A stretch of 64,000 nucleotides of DNA from Symbiodinium natans. Its lineage: Eukaryota; Sar; Dinophyceae; Suessiales; Symbiodiniaceae. Below the pieces are notes generated by a model, which had not been told where the DNA came from, ran no database searches, and saw only the letters and a list, made by a program, of their open reading frames with translations. This document shows positions 43,301 through 52,643 of this stretch, in pieces. Each line of letters starts with the position of its first letter. The stretch's first letter is position 1. The DNA lies in the NCBI GenBank assembly GCA_905221605.1, contig CAJNDS010002539.1, forward strand, positions 310,001 through 374,000, given 5' to 3'. The position numbers were made by a program, and so were the translations under genes.

Positions 43301-46300
43301 TGGGCCGTGGACCATGAGCCAATGGGGCCAGGAGCCATGGGTTCAGTGGGGGGCGGGGTGCGTGGGGGGTGGGGGTAGGGGTTGGAAGTGTGGGTGGGTG
43401 GGGGTGGGGGTTGGGGGTTGGGGGGTGGCAGGGAGGGGGGTGGGGGCCGGGCATTGACTGGGACCCTTTAAAGTCAGCTGGGAAGCCAGGGCCGTGGACC
43501 ATGAGCCAATGGGGCCAGGAGCCATGGGTTCAGTGGGGGGGCGGGGTGCGTGGGTGGGGGGTTGGGGTTGGGGGTGGCAGGGAGGGGGGTGGGGGTGGGG
43601 GGGGTGGGGGGGGGTGGGGGGGTGGCCCTTTAAAGTCAGCTGGGAAGCCACACCCAGGCCGTGGACCATGAGCCAAAGGGGCCAAGCCATGGGTTCAGTG
43701 GGGGGCGGGGTGCGTGGGGGTGGGGGTAGGGGTTGGAAGTGTGGGTGGGTGGGGGTGGGGGTTGGGGGTTGGGCGTGGCAGGGTGCGACGGTATGGGGGT
43801 GGGGGTTGGGGGTTGGGGTGGAGCAGGGGCCATACAAAGGACCAGCATTGGCAGCCATGCAGGTCGAGGGATGAGACTGGGAGCATGGGCCAGAGGGGGG
43901 TAGGCGGAGCTGGAGGGCGGAGCGGGCGGAGGGCCCGGGCTTGCGCTGGGGCCCTTTAAGTCAGCTGAGAAGCCACACCCATGGGCCGTGGACCATGAGC
44001 CAATGGGGCCAGGAGCCATGGGTTCAGTGGGGGCGGGCCCATGACAAGCACAGGCGGCGGGGCAGGGGGTTGGGCGTGGCAGGGTGCGTATGGATGGGGG
44101 TGGGGGTTGGGGGGAGCAGGGGCCATATATAGGACCAGCATTGGCAGCCATGCAGGTCGAGGGATGAGAGTGGGAGCATGGGCCAGAGGGGGGTAGGCGG
44201 AGCTGGGAAGGGCGGAGGGCGGAGCGGGCGGAGGGCCCGGGCTTGCACTGGGGCCTAAAGTCATGGGGTTAAAGTCAGCTGAGAAGCCACACCCATGGGC
44301 CGTGGACCATGAGCCAATGGGGCCAGGAGCCATGGGTTCAGTGGGGGGCGGGCCCATGACAAGCACAGGCGGCGGGGCAGGGTGCGCGCGGAGTGGGGTG
44401 GGGGTTGCGGGTGGGCGTGGAGCATGGCGGGGTGCGTGGGGGGCTTGGGCAAGGGGAATGTATGCGGAGCGGGAAGGGCGGATGGGCGGGGAGCGGGTGC
44501 GTGGGTGGTGGGGGTCGGGGCGGAGGGGAGACATGGGGCCAGGAGCCATGGGTCCATGGCCCTGCAGGTCGAGGGATGAAGAATGGGTGCGTGAGGGGTA
44601 AGGGGTAGGGAGCTGGGTCCATGAGGGGTAGGTCAAGGGGATGGAGAGTGGGAGCATGGGCCAGAGGAGAGTGGGCGGAGCTGGAAGGGCGGAGGGCGGA
44701 GCGGGCGGAGGGCCCGGGCATGCACTGGGGCCCTTTAAAGTCAGCTGAAAAGCCACGGGCCAGGAGCCATGGGTTCAGTGGGGGGCGGGGTGCGTGGGGG
44801 GTGGGGGTAGGGGTTGGAAGTGTGGGTGGGTGGGGGTGGGGGTTGGGGGTTGGGGGTGGCACGGTATGGGGGTGGGGGTTGGGGGTTGGGGTGGAGCAGG
44901 GGCCATACATAGGACCAGCGTTGGCAGCCATGCAGGTCGAGTAATGAAGAATGTGACCAACACCAATGGGGCCAGGAGCCATGGGTCCAGTGGGGGGGCG
45001 GGGTGCGTGGGTGGTGGGGGTGGGGGTTGGAAGTGTGGAAAGGGTGGGGTGTTGGGGGTGGGCATGACGCCAGGAGCAAGGGGCCCATGACAAGCACGGG
45101 CGGCGGGGCAGGGTGCGTGCGGGGTGGGGGTGGGGGTTGCGGGTGGGGGTGGAGCAGCTCAAGGGATGAAGAATAGGACCAGGAGCCATGGGTCATGAAA
45201 AGCATGGCGGGATGCGTGGGGGGCTTGGGCAAGGGGAATGTATGCGGAGCGGGAAGGGCGGATGGGCGGGGAGCGGGTGCGTGGGTGGTGGGGGTAAGGG
45301 CGGAGGGGAGCCGTGGGGCCAGGGGCATGGGCGGCGGGGCAGGGTGCGTGAGGGGTGTGAGGGGTAAGGGGTAGGGAGCTGGGTCCATGAGGGGTAGGTC
45401 AAGGGGATGGAGAGTGGGAGCATGGGCCAGAGGAGAGTGGGCGGAGCTGGAAGGGCGGAGGGCGGAGCGGGCGGAGGGCCCGGGCATGCACTGGCGCCCT
45501 TTAAAGTCAGCTGAAACGCCACGGGCCAGGAGCCATGGGTTCAGTGGGTGGGGGGTGGGGAAGGGGTTGGAAGTGTGGGTGGGTGGGGGTGGGGGTTGGG
45601 GGTTGGGGGTGGCAGGATGCGTACGGTATGGGGGTGGGGGTTGGGGGTTGGGGTGGAGCAGGGGCCATATTAGGACCAGCGTTGGCAGCCATGCAGGTCG
45701 AGGGATGAAGAATGTGACCAACACCAATGGGGCCAGGAGCCATGGGTCCAGTGGGGGGGCGGGGTGCGTGGGTGGTGGGGGTGGGGGTTGGAAGTGTGGA
45801 AAGGGTGGGGTGTTGGGGGTGGGGGTTGGGGGTGGGGGTGGAGCCATGACGCCAGGAGCAAGGGGCCCATGACAAGCACGGGCGGCGGGGCAGGGTGCGT
45901 GCGGGGTGGGGGTGGGGGTTGCGGGTGGGGGTGGAGCAGCTCAAGGGATGAAGAATAGGACGGGCGGAGCGGGCGGAGGGCCCGGGCATGCGCTGGGCCC
46001 TTTAAAGTCAGCTGAGAAGCCACACCCATGGGCCGTGGACCATGAGCCAATGGGGCCAGGAGCCATGGGTTCTGGGCGTGGCAGGGTGCGTACGGTGTGG
46101 CCCTGCGCCATATATAGGACCAGCATTGGCAGCCATGCAGGTCGAGGGATGAGAGTGGGAGCATGGGCCAGGCGGAGCTGGAAGGGCGGAGGGCGGAGCG
46201 GGCGGAGGGCCCGGGCTTGCACTGGGGCCCGTTAAAGTCAGCTGAGAAGCCACACCCGAGCCAATGGGGCCAGGAGCCATGGGTTCAGTGGGGGGCGGGC

Positions 46301-49300
46301 CCATGACAAGCACAGGCAGGGGGTTGGGCGTGGCAGGGTGCGTACGGTATGGGGGTGGGGGTTGGGGGTTGGGGTGGAGCAGGGGCCATATATATAGAGC
46401 ATTGGCAGCATGCAGGTCGAGGGATGAGAGTGGGAGCATGGGCCAGAGGGGGGTAGGCGGAGCTGGAAGGGCGGAGGGCGGAGCGGGCGGAGGGCCGGGG
46501 CTTGCACTGGGGCCCTTTAAAGTCAGCTGAGAAGCCACACCCATGGGCCGTGGACCATGAGCCAATGGGGCCAGGAGCCATGGGTTCAGTGGGGGGCGGG
46601 CCCATGACAAGCACAGGCGGCGGGGCAGGGTGCGCGCGGGGTGGGGTGGGGGTTGCGGGTGGGGGTGGAGCATGGCGGGGTGCGTGGGGGGCTTGGGCAA
46701 GGGAAATGTACGGAGCTGGAAGGGCGGAGGGCGGAGCGGGCGGAGGGCCCGGGCTTGCACTGGGGCCCTTTAAAGTCAGCTGAGAAGCCACACCCATGGG
46801 CCGTGGACCATGAGCCAACAGGAGCCATGGGCAGGGGGTTGGGCGTGGCAGGGTGCGTACGGTATGGGGGTGGGGGTTGGGGGTTGGGGTGGAGCAGGGG
46901 CCATATATAGGACCAGCATTGGCAGCCATGCAGGTCGAGGGATGAGAGTGGGAGCATGGGCCAGACGGGGGTAGGCGGAGCTGGAAGGGCGGAGAGCGGA
47001 GCGGGCGGAGGGCCCGGGCTTGCACTGGGGCCCTTTAAAGTCAGCTGAGAGCCACGCTGGTCCTATTATGGCCCCTGCTCCACCCCAACCCCCAACCCCC
47101 ACCCCCATACCGTACGCATCCTGCCACCCCCAACCCCCAACCCCCACCCCCACCCACCCACACTTCCAACCCCTACCCCCACCCCCCACGCACCCCGCCC
47201 CCCACTGAACCCATGGCTCCTGGCCCGTGGCTTTTCAGCTGACCCCACTGCATGCCCGGGCCCTCCGCCCGCTCCGCCCTCCGCCCTTCCAGCTCCGCCC
47301 ACTCTCCTCTGGCCCATGCTCCCACTCTCCATCCCCTTGACCTACCCCTCATGGACCCAGCTCCCTACCCCTTACCCCTCACGCACCCATTCTTCATCCC
47401 TTGACCTGCAGGGCCATGGACCCATGGCTCCTGGCCCCATGTCTCCCCTCCGCCCCTACCCCCACCACCCACGCACCCGCTCCCCGCCCATCCGCCCTTC
47501 CCGCTCCGCATACATTCCCCTTGCCCAAGCCTCCCACGCACCCCGCCATGCTCCACCCCCACCCGCAACCCCCACCCCACTCCGCGCGCACCCTGCCCCG
47601 CCGCCTGTGCTTGTCATGGGCAGCCATGCAGGTCGAGGGATGAAGAATGTGACCAACACCAATGGGGCCAGGAGCCATGGGTCCAGTGGGGGGGCGGGTG
47701 CGTGGGTGGTGGGGGTGGGGGTTAGAAGTGTGGAAAGGGTGGGGTGTTGGGGGTGGGGGTTGGGGGTGGGGGTGGAGCCATGACGCCAGGAGCAAGGGGC
47801 CCATGACAAGCACGGGCGGCGGGGCAGGGTGCGTGCGGGGTGGGGGTGGGGGTTGCGGGTGGGGGTGGAGCAGCTCAAGGGATGAAGAATAGGACCAGGA
47901 GCCATGGGTCCATGAAAAGCATGGCGGGATGCGTGGGGGGCTTGGGCAAGGGGAATGTCTGCGGAGCGGGAAGGGCGGATGGGCGGGGAGCGGGTGCGTG
48001 GGTGGTGGGGGTAAGGGCGGAGGGGAGCCGTGGGGCCAGAACCCATGGGTCCATGAGGGGCATGGGCGGCGGGGCAGGGTGCGTGAGGGGTGTGAGGGGT
48101 AAGGGGTAGGGAGCTGGGTCCATGAGGGGTAGGTCAAGGGGATGGAGAGTGGGAGCATGGGCCAGAGGAGAGTGGGCGGAGCTGGAAGGGCGGAGGGCGG
48201 AGCGGGCGGAGGGCCCGGGCATGCACTGGGGCCCTTTAAAGTCAGCTGAAAAGCCACGGGCCAGGAGCCATGATTTCAGTGGGGGGCGGGGTGCGTGGGG
48301 GGTGTAATTGGACCAGCGTTGGCAGCCATGCAGGTCGAGGGATGAAGAATGTGACCAACACCAATGGGGCCAGGAGCCATGGGTCCAGTGGGGGGGCGGG
48401 GTGCGTGGGTGGTGGGGGTGGGGGTTGGAAGTGTGGAAAGGGTGGGGTGTTGGGGGTTGGGGGTGGGGGTGGAGCCGTGACGCCAGGAGCAAGGGGCCCA
48501 TGACAAGCACGGGCGGCGGGGCAGGGTGCGTGCGGGGTGGGGGTGGGGGTTGCGGGTGGGGGTGGAGCAGCTCAAGGGATGAAGAATAGGACGGGCGGAG
48601 CGGGCGGAGGGCCCGGGCATGCACTGGGCCCTTTAAAGTCAGCTGAGAAGCCACACCCATGGGCCGTGGACCATGAGCCAATGGGGCCAGGAGCCATGGG
48701 TTCTGGGCGTGGCAGGGTGCGTCCGGTATGGGGGTGGGGTGGAGCAGGGGCCATGGACCAGCATTGGCAGCCATGCAGGTCGACGGATGAGAGTGGGAGC
48801 ATGGGCCAGAGGGGGGTAGGCGGAGCTGGAAGGGCGGAGGGCGGAGCGGGCGGAGGGCCCGGGCTTGCGCTGGGTCCCTTTAAAGTCAGCTGAGAAGCCA
48901 CACCCATGGGCCGTGGACCATGAGCCAATGGGGCCAGGAGCCATGGGTTCAGTGGGGGGCGGGCCCATGACAGCACAGGCGGCGGGGCAGGGGGTTGGGC
49001 GTGGCAGGGTGCGTACGGTATGGGGGTGGGGGTTGGGGGTTGGGGTGGAGCAGGGGCCATATATAGGACCAGCGTTGGCAGCCATGCAGGTCGAGGGATG
49101 AGAGTGGGAGCATGGGCCAGAGGGGGGTAGGCGGAGCTGGAAGGGCGGAGGGCGGAGCGGGCGGAGGGCCCGGGCTTGCACTGGGGCCCTTTAAAGTCAG
49201 CCAATGGGGCCAGGAGCCATGGGTTCAGTGGGGGGCGGGCCCATGACAAGCACAGGCGGCGGGGCAGGGTGCGCGCGGGGTGGGGTGGGGGTTGCGGGTG

Positions 49301-49480
49301 GGGGTGGAGCATGGCGGGGTGCGTGGGGGGCTTGGGCAAGGGGAATGTATGCGGAGCGGGAAGGGCGGATGGGCGGGGAGCGGTGGGGGTAGGGGCGGAG
49401 GGGAGACCGCCATGGGTCCATGGCCCTGCAGGTCGAGGGATGAAGAATGGGTGCGTGAGGGGTAAGGGGAAAAAATATGT
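40390..49480. repeat. 9-kb G-rich higher-order repeat array
   Basis: Begins within about 20 nt of the helicase stop. Recurrent modules: a GGCGGAG-rich block, CCCTTTAAAGTCAGCTGA (about 20 copies, e.g. 41841, 42352, 42866, 44731, 46512, 46768, 48232, 49188), CCATGGGCCGTGGACCATGA, G-tract blocks of GGGGGTGGGGGTTGGGGG type, and CCATATATAGGACCAGC followed by TTGGCAGCCATGCAGGTCGA. Modules are shuffled, deleted and duplicated; a stretch around 45170-46060 recurs around 47870-48690. All six frames contain long stop-poor runs of Pro/His/Ser or Gly/Val/Trp because the modules lack stop triplets; none has domain content. Strong G-quadruplex potential on the plus strand. Confidence 0.88.
47056..47620 (-). 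repeat. Inverted segment inside the G-rich array
   Basis: Here the plus strand turns C-rich. It starts GCTGGTCCTATTATGGCCCC (complement of the GGACCAGC module) and ends GTGCTTGTCATGGG; plus-strand modules resume at GCAGCCATGCAGG. Module order inside is reversed relative to the flanks, so about 565 bp has been inverted. Confidence 0.85.
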
Positions 49481-50180
49481 AAAAGGGGGTTTCACAGGCT
49501 AAGGCTTCAGGGTTATATCGCTACCCACTTGCCCCCCAGCTCTGCTTTTTCTTGACCCTGCCCCCTTATTTAGTTCTATGTTCTTTCGCTACCTGTTGCA
49601 TTTCCTAAGCCCAGTTTCCCCGTATTTCCCGCCGAATTTTTAGCCCCAACTTTTTACCATCCCCTCATTCGTTTTCTCTCGTTTCCCGCCTTATCCATTA
49701 TCCTAAGGGGATTCTGAGGACAAGCTACCTCATTCATTCCGCAAAACCTACAAATAACAACACCCCTAAAATTTAATCTATCCACCTTATGCGTTCCTAT
49801 ATTCTTAAAGTCCTTCCCATATGCTTGTTTGAATGTTTGTTGTTGTTATGATTTATAGCAACAATAAACCTAATTTCTTCCCCATATCTCCCCCTTCTTC
49901 GTTTCAGTCTTTTCCCAACTTCTCAAGCTTCTGGGGCTTCCCGTGTTATAGTTAGTCCTTTTGGTAAAGGTTTCATATTTGAAGAAGACGCTCAACGACT
50001 ACAACAACTTCGAAGAGGCACGTCTGGCATGTCTTAACGTTTCAGTCAGTCGATGCTTTCAGTTCTGACATTGACAAGCAACTCGTGAGCATGAGCACAT
50101 TTGCTTTACAATGGTAGCAATTCGGCTTTCAAAGCACAATCCCCGCATTCTTTCGTTCGCTTTGCTTCTACCACTTGAGC
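49481..50180. other. Spacer / probable 5' region of the ubiquitin-like ORF
   Basis: Unique, pyrimidine-rich sequence with no repeat and no frame of interest. Composition changes abruptly at about 49,470, the end of the G-rich array. Likely promoter and 5' UTR of the following ORF; no motif was recognised. Confidence 0.4.
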
Positions 50181-51368
50181 ATGGCGACTTTGTCCGAGAT
50201 TGTCCCCGAGCTTTCCATGAGTGCTTCCGCGGGCGGCAGTGGTGATGACCCAGAAGACCAGAAGAACCCAATTCCTACCATTTCCCCCGATGTCACTGAC
50301 GACGAGGAGAGCGACGACTTCAACACAGACGAGGAGAATGCACTCACCAAGGCAGTGAAGGAGATGAGCCTCGATGAGAAGGAGACCTTGAAAAAACGCT
50401 ACGACAAGCAGATGGAGACGTTGAAGGCAAAGCAGACCATCGTCAGCATGGAGCTTCGCAAGCACCTTCGCGAGATTAAGAAGGAGGAGACCAAAGAGAG
50501 GAAGGAGCAGAAAATCGAGGAGAAGAAGGCGAAGACGAAGGAGAGCCGTGAGGCAAAGGTGACGGTGAACATCGTGTTTCAGGGGCGGACATACTCCATC
50601 AGCATTTCGTTGATGCGTGGCATTGGTCACCTTCGCGACCGCTTCTTTGAGGATGCCGCGATTTCCCAGAAGCAGGGCAAGGACATCATGTTCACCTTCG
50701 GCGACGTGAATCTCTTTGAGACCTACCACGCCAGAAAAAGCTTGCGCGAGGTTGGTATCGTGGACGGCTCGGTGGTCTACGCTTCGATTCGCGGAGTTGG
50801 AGGAGGCTTCCGTCGAACCATCAAGTCGCATCTGAAACCAGATGCTGCGAAGGCGGCTTTGAAAGAGAAAATCAACGATGACTACAAGGTTGTCTTTACG
50901 CCCACGTGTGACTTCCCCGAGAGCTTCCAGACCTACCTCACTGAGATGCGTCAGTCCATGGCAGAGATAAAGTTGTTGCAGTCCAACGTGAACTTCCCGC
51001 TCATCGAGTTGGCATTGAAACAGTTGTCGGTGGAGAACCTCCAGTTGCTCCTTGACATTCTGAAGGTTTCGGAGGGCAAGCGCAGAGGCACAAGCGAGGA
51101 GAGGCTTCACAGAGCCTTGTCCGTTGTCTTCCCGAAGATGTGCTCAATGGGTGACTGCATCAAGGCTATCGAGGCATTGCAGGGGGACATGACCATCCAA
51201 CTGTTCGAGATGTTCATCGACCACTATGGCGTCTTCAGGAACGGGGAAATGGTCATCAATGCTGTCGGCTTCATGGAAGACGTGAAGAAAGAGCTTATCA
51301 AACGTGAAATCTCAACCCCGGCAGATGAGCACTTCAAGACCAACGATGCTTCGTGTGTCGCGTTCTGA
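50181..51368 (+). CDS. Unknown 395-aa protein with a ubiquitin-like domain
   Basis: Starts ATG 50181 (an in-frame TTG two codons earlier is ignored), ends TGA 51366-51368. Residues about 25-60 are acidic; 55-120 are Lys/Glu-rich, likely coiled coil (EKKAKTKESREAK). Residues about 125-210 look like a beta-grasp ubiquitin-like unit: VTVNIVFQGRTYSI, an acidic/hydrophobic middle, then GSVVYASIRGVGGG, a Gly-Gly-Gly end reminiscent of ubiquitin-like C-termini but followed by 180 further residues with no recognised fold. No introns or telomere-like units, unlike the host genes to the left, which suggests a mobile-element ORF or a retroposed gene. Function unknown. The antisense frame over the same region is a shadow. 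Confidence 0.65.
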   Translation: MATLSEIVPELSMSASAGGSGDDPEDQKNPIPTISPDVTDDEESDDFNTDEENALTKAVKEMSLDEKETLKKRYDKQMETLKAKQTIVSMELRKHLREIKKEETKERKEQKIEEKKAKTKESREAKVTVNIVFQGRTYSISISLMRGIGHLRDRFFEDAAISQKQGKDIMFTFGDVNLFETYHARKSLREVGIVDGSVVYASIRGVGGGFRRTIKSHLKPDAAKAALKEKINDDYKVVFTPTCDFPESFQTYLTEMRQSMAEIKLLQSNVNFPLIELALKQLSVENLQLLLDILKVSEGKRRGTSEERLHRALSVVFPKMCSMGDCIKAIEALQGDMTIQLFEMFIDHYGVFRNGEMVINAVGFMEDVKKELIKREISTPADEHFKTNDASCVAF

Positions 51369-51417
51369 GCGCGTAGTTCCCTTTACGCGATTTCGCCACC
51401 GTTGCCAGTCAGACCAC

Positions 51418-51616
51418 CCGAAATAGGGGACTTTACCGCCCAAAGTAGGGGGACTTTACCGCCCAAAGTAGGGGGACTTTACCGCCCAAAGTAGGGGGAC
51501 TTTACCGCCCAAAGTAGGGGGACTTTACCGCCCAAAGTAGGGGGACTTTACCGCCCAAAGTAGGGGGACTTTACCGCCCAAAGTAGGGGGACTTTACCCC
51601 AAAGTAGGGGGACTTC
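51418..51616 (+). repeat. 23-bp tandem repeat (about 8 copies)
   Basis: Unit GGGGGACTTTACCGCCCAAAGTA, copies almost identical, starting about 50 nt after the ubiquitin-like ORF stop. May mark the 3' end of the mobile unit carrying that ORF. Confidence 0.92.
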
Positions 51617-52087
51617 GCTACACGGGAACGGTGCTTGGATTGTTGTCGTCTATGCAGTTGATGACAGCAAGGGACTGAGATGTGCGACCGCAGACACAAA
51701 AAGCAGGTGTCACATCAAAGCTCTGCATTATAATCCCTAAACCCCTAAACCTAAGATATACAATATTTACAAAACAGACCCAAAAATAATATCCACCCGA
51801 AAATACCCACAAATTCCCAAATAGAAGCATCACCAAATCCCAGAATCCTTTCTATCCTACATCCTAAACCCCCCAAAACCCCAAAATAACAAATATCAAG
51901 TAGTCATATGCATAAAAAAGACCCGAAAGCAATATTCGCCCAAAATACCCACAAATTCCCATATAAAATACACCCAAAATCACAAAATAAAATATATCAT
52001 AGACCCTACACCAAAAAATCATAAATCCCCAACTTCGCCCGAGGGATATTGAATAAGAAAAGAAAACTTTGACTAAGAAAATGACAG

Positions 52088-52135
52088 GTGGACGTCTACA
52101 TGCAGAACACTCACCACGACGAGTTCGACGCAACG
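52088..52135 (+). CDS. Candidate 48-nt exon, unplaced
   Basis: AG acceptor at 52086-52087, 16 open codons with a non-repeat protein-like composition (VDVYMQNTHHDEFDAT), then GTGCGC. It could be an exon of a host gene that hosts the insertions on both sides, but no partner exon was recognised. Confidence 0.25.
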
Positions 52136-52413
52136 GTGCGCCCTTCCTTTGGGTTAGGGTTTTAGTTTAGGGTTTTTAGTTTAGGGTTTCAGTTTAGGGT
52201 TTAGACCCTAAGCCCTAATCCCCTAAACCCTAAAAACGCGGACAACGTCGGCTATTCCTATCATTGAGACGCAGAAGTCTCCAAAGTGTCGGCTCTTCCT
52301 CTCATTGGGACGCGCTTAGAGTTTTAGGGTTTAGTCTTTTTAGGGTTGTTGTGGTTTAGTTCTTTCGGTTTAGAAGGGTTGTTGTGGTTTATGTTAGGTT
52401 AGGACTATGTTTT

Positions 52414-52476
52414 AAAAAAGGGGCATTTCACATTCTTTTGTTTTCGTTTTATTAAAATATTCAATGCCCCTTTTTT
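52414..52476. repeat. 14-bp perfect inverted repeat, 35-nt spacer
   Basis: AAAAAAGGGGCATT (52414-52427) and AATGCCCCTTTTTT (52463-52476). Located where sequence changes from TTTAGGG-like to the virus-like element. Could be part of a terminal structure or a transcription-end hairpin. Confidence 0.6.
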
Positions 52477-52602
52477 GGCGGTGTTTAGGGTTTTAGTATG
52501 CTTTATTTATCGGGCAGTCGCCCTAACCGCCGACCACCAGCACCACCCAAGCCGCGCCAAGCCCAGCCCAAACCACACCCAAACCCAGAAAAAACACCAC
52601 CC

Positions 52603-52643
52603 AAAAGGACTTAAAGACTTGAAGCCTTATAGGGTATAGGTAT
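52603..52643 (+). promoter_or_regulatory. Putative promoter of the polymerase gene
   Basis: GGACTTAAAGACTTGAAGCC followed by TTATAGGGTATAGG, ending right at the ATG. The same string, with few changes, precedes the zinc-finger gene (56820-56850, minus strand), and shorter forms precede 57478 (minus) and 58516 (plus). Confidence 0.55.

Larger units (their letters stand above)
51617..52640. other. Junction zone between host-type DNA and the virus-like element
   Basis: AT-rich and CCCTAAA-like degenerate sequence (51720-52080), a possible 48-nt exon (52088-52135), TTTAGGG-like sequence (52155-52240, 52320-52400), a long-spaced inverted repeat (52414-52476) and C-rich sequence up to the polymerase promoter. 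No terminal inverted repeat of the element could be proven because its right end is outside the window. Confidence 0.45.

Noticed and set aside
40402-49502. Many frames of 60-658 aa on both strands (Pro/His/Ser- or Gly/Val/Trp-rich)
   Set aside because: They follow the repeat modules, overlap in several frames at once, change strand with the inversion and show no domain; the modules simply lack stop triplets.
50106-51110. 334-aa antisense frame opposite the ubiquitin-like ORF
   Set aside because: Leucine-rich mirror of the sense codons, no motif, no start context; the sense frame has recognisable domains and composition.
52155-52480. Terminal inverted repeat of the virus-like element
   Set aside because: A 14-bp inverted repeat exists at 52414-52476, but both arms are local; the right end of the element is outside the window, so a true terminal repeat cannot be shown.
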